From Palaemon carinicauda (taxonomy: Eukaryota; Arthropoda; Malacostraca; Decapoda; Palaemonidae), in contig NC_090738.1 of the NCBI RefSeq assembly GCF_036898095.1, positions 62,917,605 through 62,981,604 on the forward strand: a stretch of DNA of 64,000 bases, read 5' to 3'. Each line of letters begins with the position of its first letter. Within the stretch, counting starts at the first letter, position 1. Below the pieces are notes generated by a model. It did no database searches and was not told the origin of the DNA. It worked only from the letters and a program-made list of their open reading frames with translations. Positions 1-11,795 of the stretch are shown one piece after another. The position numbers and the translations under genes were made by a program.

Positions 1-504
1 TATGAGGTTCGCATACAGACACCTTACTTTCATAAGAGGACGTTGTCGCCTCCCCTGAGAAGACATCTTACTCCCGTGAAGGAGGAAGAGCGAAGAACGT
101 GTATTACTCCTTTTAAAAATCTGTGAAATTAAGTTAACTTTTTTCAATGGCCGGGTAAACCGCGTATTAAAAGAACAAAGTTAGGATGAAAGGAGCTACT
201 TAAGACCCAACTTTTTTCTTTTTTACTTCTGCAGCTCTAGGAAGGGAAGAGAACTTTCTGCTTCTAACTTTGAATAAAAAGTATTCAGGAATTTCTCTTT
301 TACTTCGTTTTAAGATCAAGAAATTCTGATGAAAGAGGAAAGTTGAAAGTTTTGGTGAGTAACTGGACTTTTAATTCAAATTTAGAAATGGAAAATACAC
401 TCTCATATGATGTTTGGTCATCTATGAATGGTTTTTATTCTTATATACATCAATAAAAATATAACGTACTTGCAAAACACACACACATGAATAATAAACT
501 TAAA

Positions 505-826
505 GATTTTAAGGTCGATCATGAATTTCACAGACTAATGTCCTAGAAACTCACCATATATGCATATGATCAGGCCCAACCCCTCTACCCCACAAGCTAG
601 GAAAAGGTAAAGCTAGGTAATGCTTGTTAATGACTCAGTAGATAGATCAATGGCTGTTGAGGACTCAGCAAGTAGACCAATATGCTTCTCAAAACCAACC
701 ACATCTCTTGCTCACAAAGAGGGTTAGATTTCAGACACCAATAAAAACTCTCGGGGTTTAGAGGGTCTCGAACCCATGTGCAACGGACTGTCTGGCAGGA
801 ACGTTTCCAATAGGCTACTATAACCT
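505..826 (-). mobile_element. tRNA-derived SINE, copy 1
   Basis: Read on the minus strand the element starts near 826 with a tRNA-like head. A box-A-like GTAGCCTATTGG lies near 807-819 and a perfect box-B GGTTCGAGACC is at 764-774, at normal Pol III spacing. A tRNA-unrelated body of about 250 bp follows, ending near 505. The whole element recurs at 4060-4381 and 24185-24504 inside duplicated flanks, so these three copies arose by segmental duplication. The body resembles a SINE I associate with decapods; that attribution is from memory and unverified. Confidence 0.7.
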
Positions 827-1183
827 TAAAACCAATCTAATATAAATCTTTAATGAACATAATTTGTACCACTAATTATGGTTAACAGGATTGTTTTGGT
901 AAGTACTTCAGAGACTTTTACCTCCCACAAGGTGAACAGATTTATCACTTTTGAATCACAAATTTGTTATTTGAATAATTAATATAATATATATTTCTAG
1001 ATATGGGATCAAATCAAAATTACATAATTTGGGTGTTCTTTCATTCAGTGAATTCTCTTGAACCAGTATTATGTTAATTCACTGTAATCAATTATGCAAG
1101 TGCCCTTCAGTATGAGTAAAACTGCATAAACATTCTGATGCATGAATTTATAAAATGTTTTTTTTTCTTACAGATGTTTCGTG

Positions 1184-1280
<97 letters not shown>
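1184..1280 (+). repeat. (ATT)n microsatellite
   Basis: About 32 uninterrupted ATT units. The equivalent run in copy 2 (4739-4854) is longer and has one interruption. The predicted poly-Tyr and poly-Leu ORFs here are readings of this repeat. Confidence 0.97.
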
Positions 1281-1282
<2 letters not shown>

Positions 1283-1879
1283 TATGCTTAGAAATTTACA
1301 TAAAATCAGCCTTAAAGGACATTTTATCTTCCAAATATAATCTTGTATTTATCTGAAATCAGCTAAGTTCATTGAAACTCGTAATGAGAATACCCATAGA
1401 GAGACTCCCTAATATATACAGATATATTCCATCACTTACGGCCACCAAATCTTTTAAAAAGGCCTATAGATTTCTCTCTACCTTAGTTGGGATCCCATAT
1501 CGAAATCTACTTCCCTTTGAGATCAGAAACCTTTTACAACTTATCACATGAAATTGGTCTTTGGACCTTCATTGCGAATCCATTTGAAGAACATTACGCT
1601 TTGAATCTATATGTTTTCTTGGTTTCACACATTATTGGAAAAACATGAAATTTTAACTTTTTGAATCATAGAAATATATTCAAAAGATTTTGACAAGAAA
1701 GCAGGAGCGAGTCAATACAAGTTTCCAGTTTCATACCACTCAAAATCCTTGTCAGTTTTCGAAGCTAAAACAACAAGTACATTTACCAAAATCGGAAAGA
1801 AAAAAATCTCATCGCCATCCATTTTTGCCGGGAAATATTTTGGACACCAAAATGGCCCATTCCGTTTTCCTTGCGGACA

Positions 1880-2868
1880 CGTACTGTCCATTTTGGAGGG
1901 AATAGAAACCTCAGCTTTGGCACATTATTCAGGGCTTTCCTTCAACCCTAGGAAAAATATTAAGATAGTAGACGTTGACTGCTTTCTTTGGAGGGAATAG
2001 AAGTCTCTGCTTTGGCACATCTTTCAGGGGTCTCCTTCAACACTAGGAACATTGTTAAGAAGACAGCCGACGTCGACAGCCTTCTTTGGAGGGAATAGAA
2101 GTCTCTGCTTTGGTACATCTTTCAAGGCTTTCCTTCAACCGTAGGAAAAATATTAAGATAGTAGACTTTGACTGCTTCCTTTGGAGGGAATTGAAGTCTC
2201 TGCTTTGGCACATCTTTCAGGGGTCTCCTTCAACACTAGGAACATTGTTAAGAAGACAGCAGACGTCGACAGCCTTCTTTGGAGGGAATAGAAGTCTCTG
2301 CTTTGGTACATCTTTCAAGGCTTTTATTCAACCCTAGGAACAATGTTAAGACAGCAGACGTGGACTGCCTTCATTGGAGGGAATAGAAGCCTCTACTTTG
2401 GCCTATCTTTCAGGACTTTCCTTCAACCCGAGGAACAATGTTAAGACAGCAGACGTGAACTGCTTTCATTTGAGGGAATAGAAGCCTCTGCTTTGGCGCA
2501 TCTTTCAGGGCTTTGCTTCAACACTATGAACAATATTAGGACAGCAGACGTGGACTGTTTTCTTTGGAGGGAATAGAAGTCTCTCCTTTGGCACATTTTT
2601 CAGAGCTTTTCTTTAACCCTAGGAACAATGTTAAGACAGCAGACGTGGACTGCCTTCTTTAGCGGAAATAGAAGCCACTGCTTTGGCACATCTTTCAGGG
2701 CTTTCCTTCAACCCTAGGAACAATGTTAGGACAGCAGACGTGGACTGCCTTCATTGGAGGGAATAGAAACCTCTGCTTTTGCACATCTTTCAGTGCTTTC
2801 CTTCAACCCTAGGACCAATGTTAAGACAGCAGACGTGGACTGCCTTCTTTAGAGGGAATAGAAACCTC
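1880..2868 (+). repeat. 95-bp minisatellite, about 10 copies
   Basis: A tandem array with a 95-bp unit containing the steps GGAATAGAAG, CTCTGCTTTGG, TTCAACCCTAGGAA and TTAAGACAGCAGACG. Because 95 is not a multiple of 3, no frame stays open through successive units. Two variants alternate near 2000-2300: one with TTCAGGGGTCTCC and AAGAAGACAGC, the other with ATATTAAGATAG. This makes a 190-bp dimer. The same unit occurs once at 5465-5565 and 25555-25650 and about 44 times at 18790-22945. Confidence 0.93.
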
Positions 2869-3555
2869 TGCTTAATTTTTTCTTCTTTTCTATTCCAAGT
2901 TTGCAAAATTATCAGTCATAAAGACCAACCTACACACATATATTTATGTATAAATACATACATATATACATACATACATACATACATAAATGTATATAAA
3001 TATATTACTACGCCCGCAGAGTTGGGATTTGTTTAAGGACTCGCAGCGTGAACAATAGGTTACAATATAAGGGATGTTAAGGTCGCCATCTGACAATAAG
3101 ACAATAATTACCGACAGAAATATAATTTCAAAAATAATTTTTTAACTAATAATGTACAAAGGAAACACAACAAATATGGTAATCCTTATAAATGATGCCC
3201 CATGAAGTTTCCCAATCCCATCTCCTAGAGAGGTAAAATCAATTACCATTTATGAAGCGATCACTTATGCAAATTACTGATATAAGATAAGGGTACCATG
3301 GAGTCTTGTGTTTATAACTATTGGGCGGTAACCAATAACATAAGGATAACTTAAACTTAAAGCACTATCACATGGAGATTAATATTGTCACAGGGTGAGA
3401 TTATTAAGGTTAGGAACAAACGGCACACGTGGTTAGGACGTGAGGATTGGACAAAATTGAGGAGGGTTAGGTGGGTTGGACCTTTTTTCAAGAATAAAAG
3501 GAGAGTGGGATAGGATAAAAAAGAGAGGAGGAAGGCTGGGTAAGGATTGATAGTA
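2869..3555 (+). repeat. U module right flank with short (CATA)n
   Basis: It holds a short (CATA)n run (about 2958-2986) and AT-rich sequence matching 22960-23667 downstream of the large array. It ends where the next U copy begins at 3556. I see no gene. A minus-strand ORF of 89 codons (3433-3702) crosses the junction into U copy 2. Confidence 0.8.
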
Positions 3556-4059
3556 TATGAGGTTCGCATACAGACACCTTACTTTCATAAGAGGACGTTG
3601 TCGCCTCCCCTGAGAAGACATCTTACTCCCGTGAAGGAGGAAGAGCGAAGAACGTGTATTACTCCTTTTAAAAATCTGTGAAATTAAGTTAACTTTTTTC
3701 AATGGCCGGGTAAACCGCGTATTAAAAGAACAAAGTTAGGATGAAAGGAGCTATTTAAGACCCAACTTTTTTCTTTTTTACTTCTGCAGCTCTAGGAAGG
3801 GAAGAGAACTTTCTGCTTCTAACTTTGAATAAAAAGTATTCAGGAATTTCTCTTTTACTTCGTTTTAAGATCAAGAAATTCTGATGAAAGAGGAAAGTTG
3901 AAAGTTTTGGTGAGTAACTGGACTTTTAATTCAAATTTAGAAATGGAAAATACACTCTCATATGATGTTTGGTCATCTATGAATGGTTTTTATTCTTATA
4001 TACATCAATAAAAATATAACGTACTTGCAAAACACACACACATGAATAATAAACTTAAA

Positions 4060-4381
4060 GATTTTAAGGTCGATCATGAATTTCACAGACTAATGTCCTA
4101 GAAACTCACCATATATGCATATGATCAGGCCCAACCCATCTACCCCACAAGCTAGGAAAAGGGAAAGCTAGGTAATGCTTGTTAATGACTCAGTAGATAG
4201 ATCAATGGCTGTTGAGGACTCAGCAAGTAGACCAATATGCTCCTCAAAACCAACCACATCTCTTGCTCACAAAGAGGGTTAGATTTCAGACACCAATAAA
4301 AACTCTCGGGGTTTAGAGGGTCTCGAACCCATGTGCAACAGACTGTCTGGCAGGAACGTTTCCAATAGGCTACAATAACCT
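4060..4381 (-). mobile_element. tRNA-derived SINE, copy 2
   Basis: A near-identical copy of the SINE at 505-826, shifted by exactly 3555 bases along with its flanks. Box B (GGTTCGAGACC on the minus strand) is intact. Confidence 0.7.
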
Positions 4382-4738
4382 TAAAACCAATCTAATATAA
4401 ATCTTTAATGAACATAATTTGTACCACTAATTATGGTTAACAGGATTGTTTTGGTAAGTACTTCAGAGACTTTTACCTCCCACAAGGTGAACAGATTTAT
4501 CACTTTTGAATCACAAATTTGTTATTTGAATAATTAATATAATATATATTTCTAGATATGGGATCAAATCAAAATTACATAATTTGGGTGTTCTTTTATT
4601 CAGGGAATTCTCTTGAACCAGTATTATGTTAATTCACTGTAATCAATTATGCAAGTGCCCTTCAGTATGAGTAAAACTGCATTAACATTCTGATGCATGA
4701 ATATATAAAGTGTTTTTTTTTTCTTACAGATGTTTCGT

Positions 4739-4855
<117 letters not shown>

Positions 4856-5565
4856 ATATGCTTAGAAATTTACATAAAATCAGCCTTAAAGGACATTTTA
4901 TCTTCCAAATATAATCTTGTATTTATCTGAAATCAGCTAAGTTCATTGAAACTCGTAATGAGAATACCCATAGTGAGACTCCCTAATATATACAGATATA
5001 TTCCATCACTTACGGCCACCAAATCTTTTAAAAAGGCCTATAGATTTCTCTCTACCTTAGTTGGAATCCCATATCGAAATCTACTTCCCTTTGAGATCAG
5101 AAAACTTTTACAACTTATCACATGAAATTGGTCTTTGGACCTTCATTGCGAATCCATTTGGAGAACATTACGCTTTGAATCTATATGTTTTCTTGGTTTC
5201 ACACATTATTGGAAAAACATGAAATTCTAACTTTTTGAATCATAGAAATATATTCAAAAGATTTTGACAAGAATGCAGGAGCGAGTCAATACAAGTTTCC
5301 AGTTTCATACCACTCAAAATCCTTGTCAGTTTTCGAAGCTAAAACAACAAGTACATTTACCAAAATCGGAAAGAAAAAAATCTCATCGCCATCCATTTTT
5401 GCCGGGAAATATTTTGGACACCAAAATGGCCCATTCGGTTTTCCTGGCGGACATGTACTGTCCATTTTGGAGGGAGTAGAAGTCTCTGCTTTGGCACATC
5501 TTTCAGGGATTTCTTTCAACCCTGGGAACAATGTTAAGAAGACAGCTGACGTTAAGTGGACATAA

Positions 5566-5988
5566 AAATAACCTTCTTTTGTATGACTTTGGGTAAGGAA
5601 CATAAAAAGAACACTGGAATATTTCACTTATATGTTGTCTTGGTAAAGGATTTTATATGTTTTACTTAACTTTTTCTGTCTTTATTCATAGACTTCTATT
5701 ATATTTGTTTACGTGTAGTATGTATACACATAAAGAATTGTTTGGTGAGTTCAGTGTTGTCAGGTGTATGTGGACAGAGGAGAATGTGCAAAAAACAGGA
5801 CAGACTCTTCGGTGTATCTGTAGGAAAAGACAAAATAAGCTGTAACTAGAGATATGGATCCAATGTAGTTGTCTGACCAGTCAAAGGACCCAATAACTCG
5901 GCAGAGGTGGAGCCTTGGTGAACCTACTATCTACTAAAGGAAATTAGTTTTGAAAGCAAGTAAGATCCTGCATATTAACACTGTGTAT

Positions 5989-6076
<88 letters not shown>

Positions 6077-6422
6077 CAGAATTTTAATCACAAATTAGTA
6101 ATTAACTCTGAGTTACATAGTCCGTAGAATTTGTCACATTTGTACCATACATATAAAATTTTTATTTTAAAACCGATAAATACTGTACATTAATTTTGCC
6201 TCCATGCATTTCCATTGTAAGTTTATGTGTGGAGGACAGATAGACATATAAACCTACCTACATACATACATACATACATACATACATACATACATACATA
6301 CATACATACATACAGGCCGATGAACAGATAGAAAAAGACATAAATAATGAGTCACATTTAAATGTGACTGAATACTAATGACGAGATTTGAAATGAGGGC
6401 ATATATTTCTATTGTGTAACAG

Positions 6423-6489
<67 letters not shown>
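5566..6489 (+). repeat. T module, block A: (GA)n, (CATA)n, (GA)n
   Basis: Present again at 25652-26531 and in diverged form at 54266-54709. It contains the LINE fragment above, (GA)n at 5991-6073, a run of about 14 CATA units at 6259-6314 and (GA)n at 6425-6489. The spacer with ATAGTCCGTAGAAT is conserved in all three copies. No gene is seen. Confidence 0.75.
5728..5945 (-). mobile_element. Fragment of LINE 5' end
   Basis: The stretch from GTTGTCAGGTGTATG through GGATCCAATGTAG and CAGTCAAAGGACCCAATAACTC matches the region at 39850-40019 next to the non-LTR element, and also 25815-26030 and 54120-54265. It keeps what looks like the element's 5' end and lacks the 3' end, which is unusual for target-primed insertion. 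It may instead be a short element sharing this sequence. Confidence 0.5.
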
Positions 6490-6493
<4 letters not shown>

Positions 6494-7850
6494 AATCGTA
6501 ATGAGAGACTCATAGCTAACGTTTTCCCTGATCCCTCTTAAGGTAAAACATTGGCTCCTTTTAAGGTCAAGCTAACGTACCTTCTTTTCCTTTGTTACTT
6601 CAAGAGAGAAAAAACGTCGAACTCTAAATGGAGCGAGATGAGGAAGCCTGTTTACCCAAGACACTTTTCCTTCTGTCTCCTTCTGTTCCCGACCAGTCGG
6701 CTAATTGCTTTATCCGGATGAGATGTTCTTTTTGATGATGTCACCATCGCTTCAAATCGAATAATTTCACGGGGAATATAAGCAAGTAAAATTTCATTAG
6801 GAATTGTTGTTTGATTGTATTTATGTTGAAATATGTCCCCCTTCATATATGACCATTCCACATGTAAACAAATGTATGGAAGTAACGATATATTTGAACA
6901 ATGTAAATTTGATTGCTTTAGATATTTTTCTAGTCATTGAATATCATATACCTTATGTCATAAGTTTAGATGATTTTAATTTCTATTAGATTGCATTGGT
7001 TATCAGGATAAATATTTAGTTATTTTGAAAAATAAGTCATATTTGTTATTTAATTACTGATCGGCTGATATCATACAGTTTTGTCCAGATAGCTTCTCCG
7101 TTAATCAAATATTAGTGTTTAGAATATCCCACGCTCACTTCATATATTTTTAGTGTATCAGTCTTTTCAGATTAAAAGATAATTTAACTCTCTTATATCT
7201 TATTATGTAATATTATATTGTAGTAAATTTTCCAATAGAATGTCATAAAATAGAAAGTTTTTCTATTTTTGGGTAGTTGCTAAAGAAAATCTAAACTTAA
7301 AAAGAAATTGTCGACCAAATTGAAGATTTTATTTCGATTTCTCGAAAAAAATATCACCATTATAAGATATTCAAAACTCACTGATTGATAGATTGTTTCA
7401 TTGGCTAAAGGTAACTAATGTCATAACTGATGTTAACTCACTTACATTTTTTGGTATTAATACAGTTTCACCCAGCATCAGATTTTTTTTTCAATTTGTT
7501 TAACTCGCTTTGATATCTACTCGAGATGATTGATATGAAAAACCTAATCGAAATCTATCGGAAATTAGAGATTACATAGATATTTGCTGATAAACACAGT
7601 TATCCTAAAGACATCTTCAAGGGCACCTTGAAGATGGGATTTTAAAAATAGCCGTTCTTCGAAGAAATCACCTCAGTTAATTTTCATGGCTTTTGTAGTG
7701 CACAAGTAGGATATTTAGATGTGTTCATATTTTGAGGTTATCGGATGATTTCATGGAGATTACATTGGAACTCCTGATCAATTAAATAAGTGTTTTTTTT
7801 TTTTTTTGCATATTCATCTTTTTATTAATGTATGAAGTGTCCTAAGTGTG
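6490..7850 (+). repeat. P module, copy A1
   Basis: The first of five copies of a roughly 1.4-kb AT-rich module (others: 13068-14480, 26532-27850, 33112-34465, 54710-55925). The best-conserved part is the first 350 bp, including GAGAAAAAACGTCGAA, GGAGCGAGATGAG, TGTTTACCCAAGAC and the stretch around AATTGCTTTATCC. The right edge has TTGAGGTTATCGGATGATTTC and CTCCTGATCAA. Only short, copy-specific ORFs occur, so I find no support for coding. Confidence 0.75.
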
Positions 7851-7859
7851 ATTTCGGCG

Positions 7860-7935
7860 TTTGTGTGTTTGTTTGTGTAAAAGAGAGACAAACAGACAAA
7901 GTCTTTGTTATAAAACCAGATTAATAATAAAACCT

Positions 7936-7992
<57 letters not shown>

Positions 7993-8480
7993 TCGATATT
8001 GCTGAATAATAAATGAGGTATTTCAATCCATATGAATATAAAAGAAAAGATAAATGACCCAATACATTTGAATGACAATAAATGCTATTCATCTCACTAG
8101 ATTTCTCCAACTGTAAATCTTTCGTTTCTTTTCTATTTAAAAAAGTCAAGAAAAAAGTGAAGAGAAATAACAACAGAAAATTCCAATAATGATCTCTCCA
8201 TTTTCTTCTATTTTTTTTTATTCATTCTACTCACTTGTTCCGAGATCATTAAAAGACAATGATAGAAATAATGACTCTTAAACTTTTTCTATTAACAAGA
8301 ATGAAATCTGAATCCGGTAAAAACAAGCTCAAAGAATTGAAGTAGTTTTTCCATCAAGAGATTTCTTTTCATTAAATTGTCATTCGAGGGAGAAAAACAA
8401 AAACGTTTTTCTTCCTTCAACCAAAAAAAGAGAAAAATTCTGGAGACAAAAAAAGAAGACTTAGAAAAGGGCAACTAACA
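7860..8480 (+). repeat. R module, block A, with (GA)n
   Basis: Shared with 27850-28470 (direct), 51838-52420 (inverted) and 58620-59085 (direct). It holds (GA)n at 7940-7989 followed by AT-rich sequence with the landmarks GACAATAAATGC, TTATTCATTCTAC and GAGGGAGAAAAAC. Nothing coding is recognised. Confidence 0.7.
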
Positions 8481-8552
8481 ATAAAATTTGAAGAAAAAAG
8501 AATAAAAAAAAACACAGAAAAGCCAACTCTGGTGATTTTTCATTTATTAGTT

Positions 8553-8556
<4 letters not shown>

Positions 8557-8611
<55 letters not shown>

Positions 8612-8612
8612 G
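8557..8612 (+). repeat. (GA)n followed by a poly-G run
   Basis: About 43 bases of GA repeat run straight into a run of about 13 G. This piece (8481-8690) is absent from block B, where the R module joins the RT-tail fragment directly. Confidence 0.95.
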
Positions 8613-8689
8613 TTATGAGTGACAATGATTTTGGATGTCACAAAGACGTTTCAGTACATCCATGGAGACTTCATTTGCTCTTTGGTAGA

Positions 8690-9010
8690 GTGATTTAGTT
8701 TAACCATTTAGATAGTTAATATGATCTTGTGTAACTTACTCCTGAACTTGTTTATCGTATTACTCGTTACTACATCAGCTGAAAGTCTGTTCCAAGTATT
8801 TGCTAATTTGTATTTAAAGAAATTGCCACCACATTGAGTGGGTTGTATCTTTTCAATTCCAGGTTGCATCCGTTACCTTTGGACTGATATGTGCTAAGCG
8901 TGAAAAGATTGATTCAATCTACATTTGTTATTCTTTTAAGAATTTGGATGCCTCTATTAACTGTTCCGTTAATCGTCGAGTTTGTAGATCAAATAAGTTC
9001 AAAGGTTCCT
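8690..9010 (-). pseudogene. Non-LTR RT C-terminal tail fragment 1
   Basis: On the minus strand this encodes a broken version of the C-terminal tail typical of CR1/Jockey-type reverse transcriptase proteins: a LFDLQ-RRLRG-like start, an F-IL segment and then the FFTYK-ANTWNRLP-like end. It is homologous to the better-preserved copies at 28484-28802 and 45632-45935. Several frame disruptions are present, and no RT catalytic core is attached. The encoded tail differs from that of the LINE at 36-40 kb, so it comes from a second LINE family. Confidence 0.6.
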
Positions 9011-9059
9011 AGGTGGCCTTAGTTATTCCTGCTTCCAGTCTATCGATATCCTTCTGAAT

Positions 9060-9644
9060 ACTTGGAGCCCAGAATTGGATAATTTTGGACTCAAAAAGTA
9101 CAACAGCCAATTCGTTGCTTTATCTGGCAAATGTTTCCCAAAGGTTAAGATTTCTCAGAATTCACCACTCTCTAATTAGTGAGGAAGGAAGGAAATGTAT
9201 TGTGACAGAAAATGTATTAATTTTTGAACTCAGTCTCAAAGGGAAAAGTAATTTCGAATGAATTATATAAATTATTATTGTTTCCCTTGATTTTATAAAA
9301 CGTTTTATATTTATCTCTCGTGTTAAGAATTCAGTTCCAGATTATTTTTACCTCTGCTATGCAATTGAGTCAGTTTATTTATTTGTCTGTCTGTGTCTGC
9401 GGACAGGATTACGTAAAAACTACTCGACGGATTTTGACGAAATTTTCACCACAGATAGATATTAGGTCATGATGACCCCATTAAATTTTGAAAATGATCC
9501 AGAACTGCTTTCCAATTTTTCGACATCTTAAGGATATCGTCCAACCAAATTGATGGATTTTGACGAAATTTTCACCTAGAATAGATCTTAATCGTTTGAG
9601 TTTCTGTATATCTTCCATTTTAAAATTCTATTCTAAAATTAATA

Positions 9645-9712
<68 letters not shown>

Positions 9713-11710
9713 TTCTTGATGCACAACTTTTCTTAAGTAAGAATATCTCTTATATCTTTCGTAAAGAATTTTGCCTTTAGAAATAGACCTTCTTAGTATC
9801 TATCTTATCCTTTAGACAAAACCTTTCCTGATCACGTCAATAAAATCTGACAAATCTAATTTCTATTAAGTCTTGATTGTTCAATAACACCCAGCTCTTC
9901 TTATCAAAGATTCTAATCGGCTCTTACTAGCAGCTACCACAAAACTTTATGCCTTTGCAAAAAAAAGAAAAAAAAAATCTCTCTAAAATCTTCCCTTCAC
10001 AATTACTCACTTTTTCCTCAACAATTTCCATCTCGTAACTGACTAATTACCTATTTATTATGTACTAGATACTGCAAAGATTTTTTCATTCTGTATACTC
10101 TATTATTAACCATTTTGATTTCTCAAATGAATAGAGCAAATTAAACTATCACTGATCCTCTACTCTGATTGTTTGGTCTTAAAAGTTTATGCATTCTAAT
10201 ATTCATTTTTGAGGTTCTTATCGCATGCAATTGTTTAAGGTTTCCTCTTCAGAGCGTGTCCTGTTTTAAAAACCTTCTTTCACTCTAATTCCATTCTCTT
10301 GAAAAGAATTTCTATATCAGTCTATTCTTTTTTATTTTTTCACTCTTCTAAACTCAAATTGCTTATTTACAAAAGACTATTTCAGGTTCTTCAAAATAAA
10401 CCTTCATCACATTTTTTTATCGAATAAAACTATATACATATATTTTTAAAACTTATCTTATTTTATTTTATTTTTAATATGCTCCCTGTCTAAGACCATT
10501 TCATTATCAATTTCTTTCGATTTCAGCTTTTTTTTTCAAAGTTCTATCTAACACCATTTCTAACATATCTTTCCTAATATCTTTGTAATTATCTCTTAAC
10601 CATTTTCTTTAAATCTCCTACATTTTTAGGATCTTTTCTTTTCTCACACTTTTTAAATGCTTTCAAAAAGTGTTTCTTCCATGCAAAATTATCCTTATGA
10701 CTCATCCACTTTGAATTCCATTCCCCCAAAGACTTTTCTTTTTAAGGCTCTCTCTCTCAAAAAAAAAAATTCTTTGACATTTTTTTTTATGAAACCCGTT
10801 TTTATTAAAAGATTAATTCTTTTAAACATCCTTTTCCTAAAGACACATTCATTATACCATCTTTCACTCAAAGACCATTTACATTTAAACTTCTTACTCT
10901 CAAAGACCCTCTTATGTAGATAATTGTTTTCATGTAAGACTTTTTAAACCACCTATCTATCAAAGATTCATTATTTCTAATCTTATTTCTGTTAAAGATC
11001 TTCAACTTCAAATTTTTGATTCAGCACTAAGACCCTTCAAACATTCATTCCCTTCATGGTCTTCATTTTAAACCTTACTGCTCTTAAAGACTCTGTCCTA
11101 CGAATAGGACATCATTTAAACTATATTTCTTCTGAAGATCAATTATTTCTGACCTTCCTTCCCTTAAAGTATTTTTTATTTTTTTTTACTATTAATCTTA
11201 CCATCTAAACCAAATATTTTTCAAAAGCCTATTCTTTATAATTCTATTTCTCCAAAAGATCCTCATCCTTAAATCTTATATAATCTCTAAGACACTCTAA
11301 ACTTTATTTCTCTTAAAGACCACCCATATTCAAATCCTATCATATATCTAAGGTACTTTGAACCATCTTTTTCTCAAAGACCTTGACACTTTCTCTTTTC
11401 TTTTTTATTTCAGTTCACCTTTTCCAGTCCTCTACAGGGGAGAGACTCCCTTAGAAGCGCTCATGGGCTGGAAAATGATACATACAATTTAACCTAATAT
11501 GATGCAATATACTTTACTCTGTGTGAGGCATTGTTACACCTGTTTACCTCCTGTGAGGTAATGCAATTGCCTTCCCTCGAAAGGCAGCGGAGCGTGGTAC
11601 ATTACACTTGATGGAAATTGGATTTACGTGTTGCCTATCTTGGAACAAAGAGACAGTTGCCAATTACTCTTAAATCATGGGCAATTACTACCGATTAGGA
11701 ACTATGGAGA

Positions 11711-11744
<34 letters not shown>

Positions 11745-11747
11745 ATC

Positions 11748-11795
<48 letters not shown>

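Larger units (their letters stand above)
1..3555 (+). repeat. U module, copy 1 (left end cut by window)
   Basis: Bases 1 to about 1690 recur almost unchanged at 3556 onward with a constant offset of 3555, so this is the first of two tandem copies. Internal order: about 0.5 kb of AT-rich unique-like sequence, a minus-strand SINE, an (ATT)n run, a conserved 200-bp lead-in, a 95-bp minisatellite (1880-2868), and a 0.7-kb right flank (2870-3555) that also follows the large array at 22950-23667. No coding gene is visible. Short ORFs here are in microsatellite or satellite frames. Confidence 0.85.

Noticed and set aside
764..826. A functional tRNA gene on minus
   Set aside because: Boxes A and B are present but no tRNA cloverleaf or acceptor stem can be drawn. 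The sequence continues as a SINE body and is repeated with it.
1138..1356. ORFs of poly-Tyr, poly-Leu or poly-Ile (also 4693, 17545, 24815, 42429, 42479, 42997)
   Set aside because: They are readings of (ATT)n, (AAT)n or (GTT)n runs, with no credible sequence outside the repeat.
7814..8173. ORFs with long SLSLSL or ERERER stretches (many positions)
   Set aside because: These are translations of (GA)n or (CT)n microsatellites in duplicated DNA. The flanking residues are not conserved between copies.
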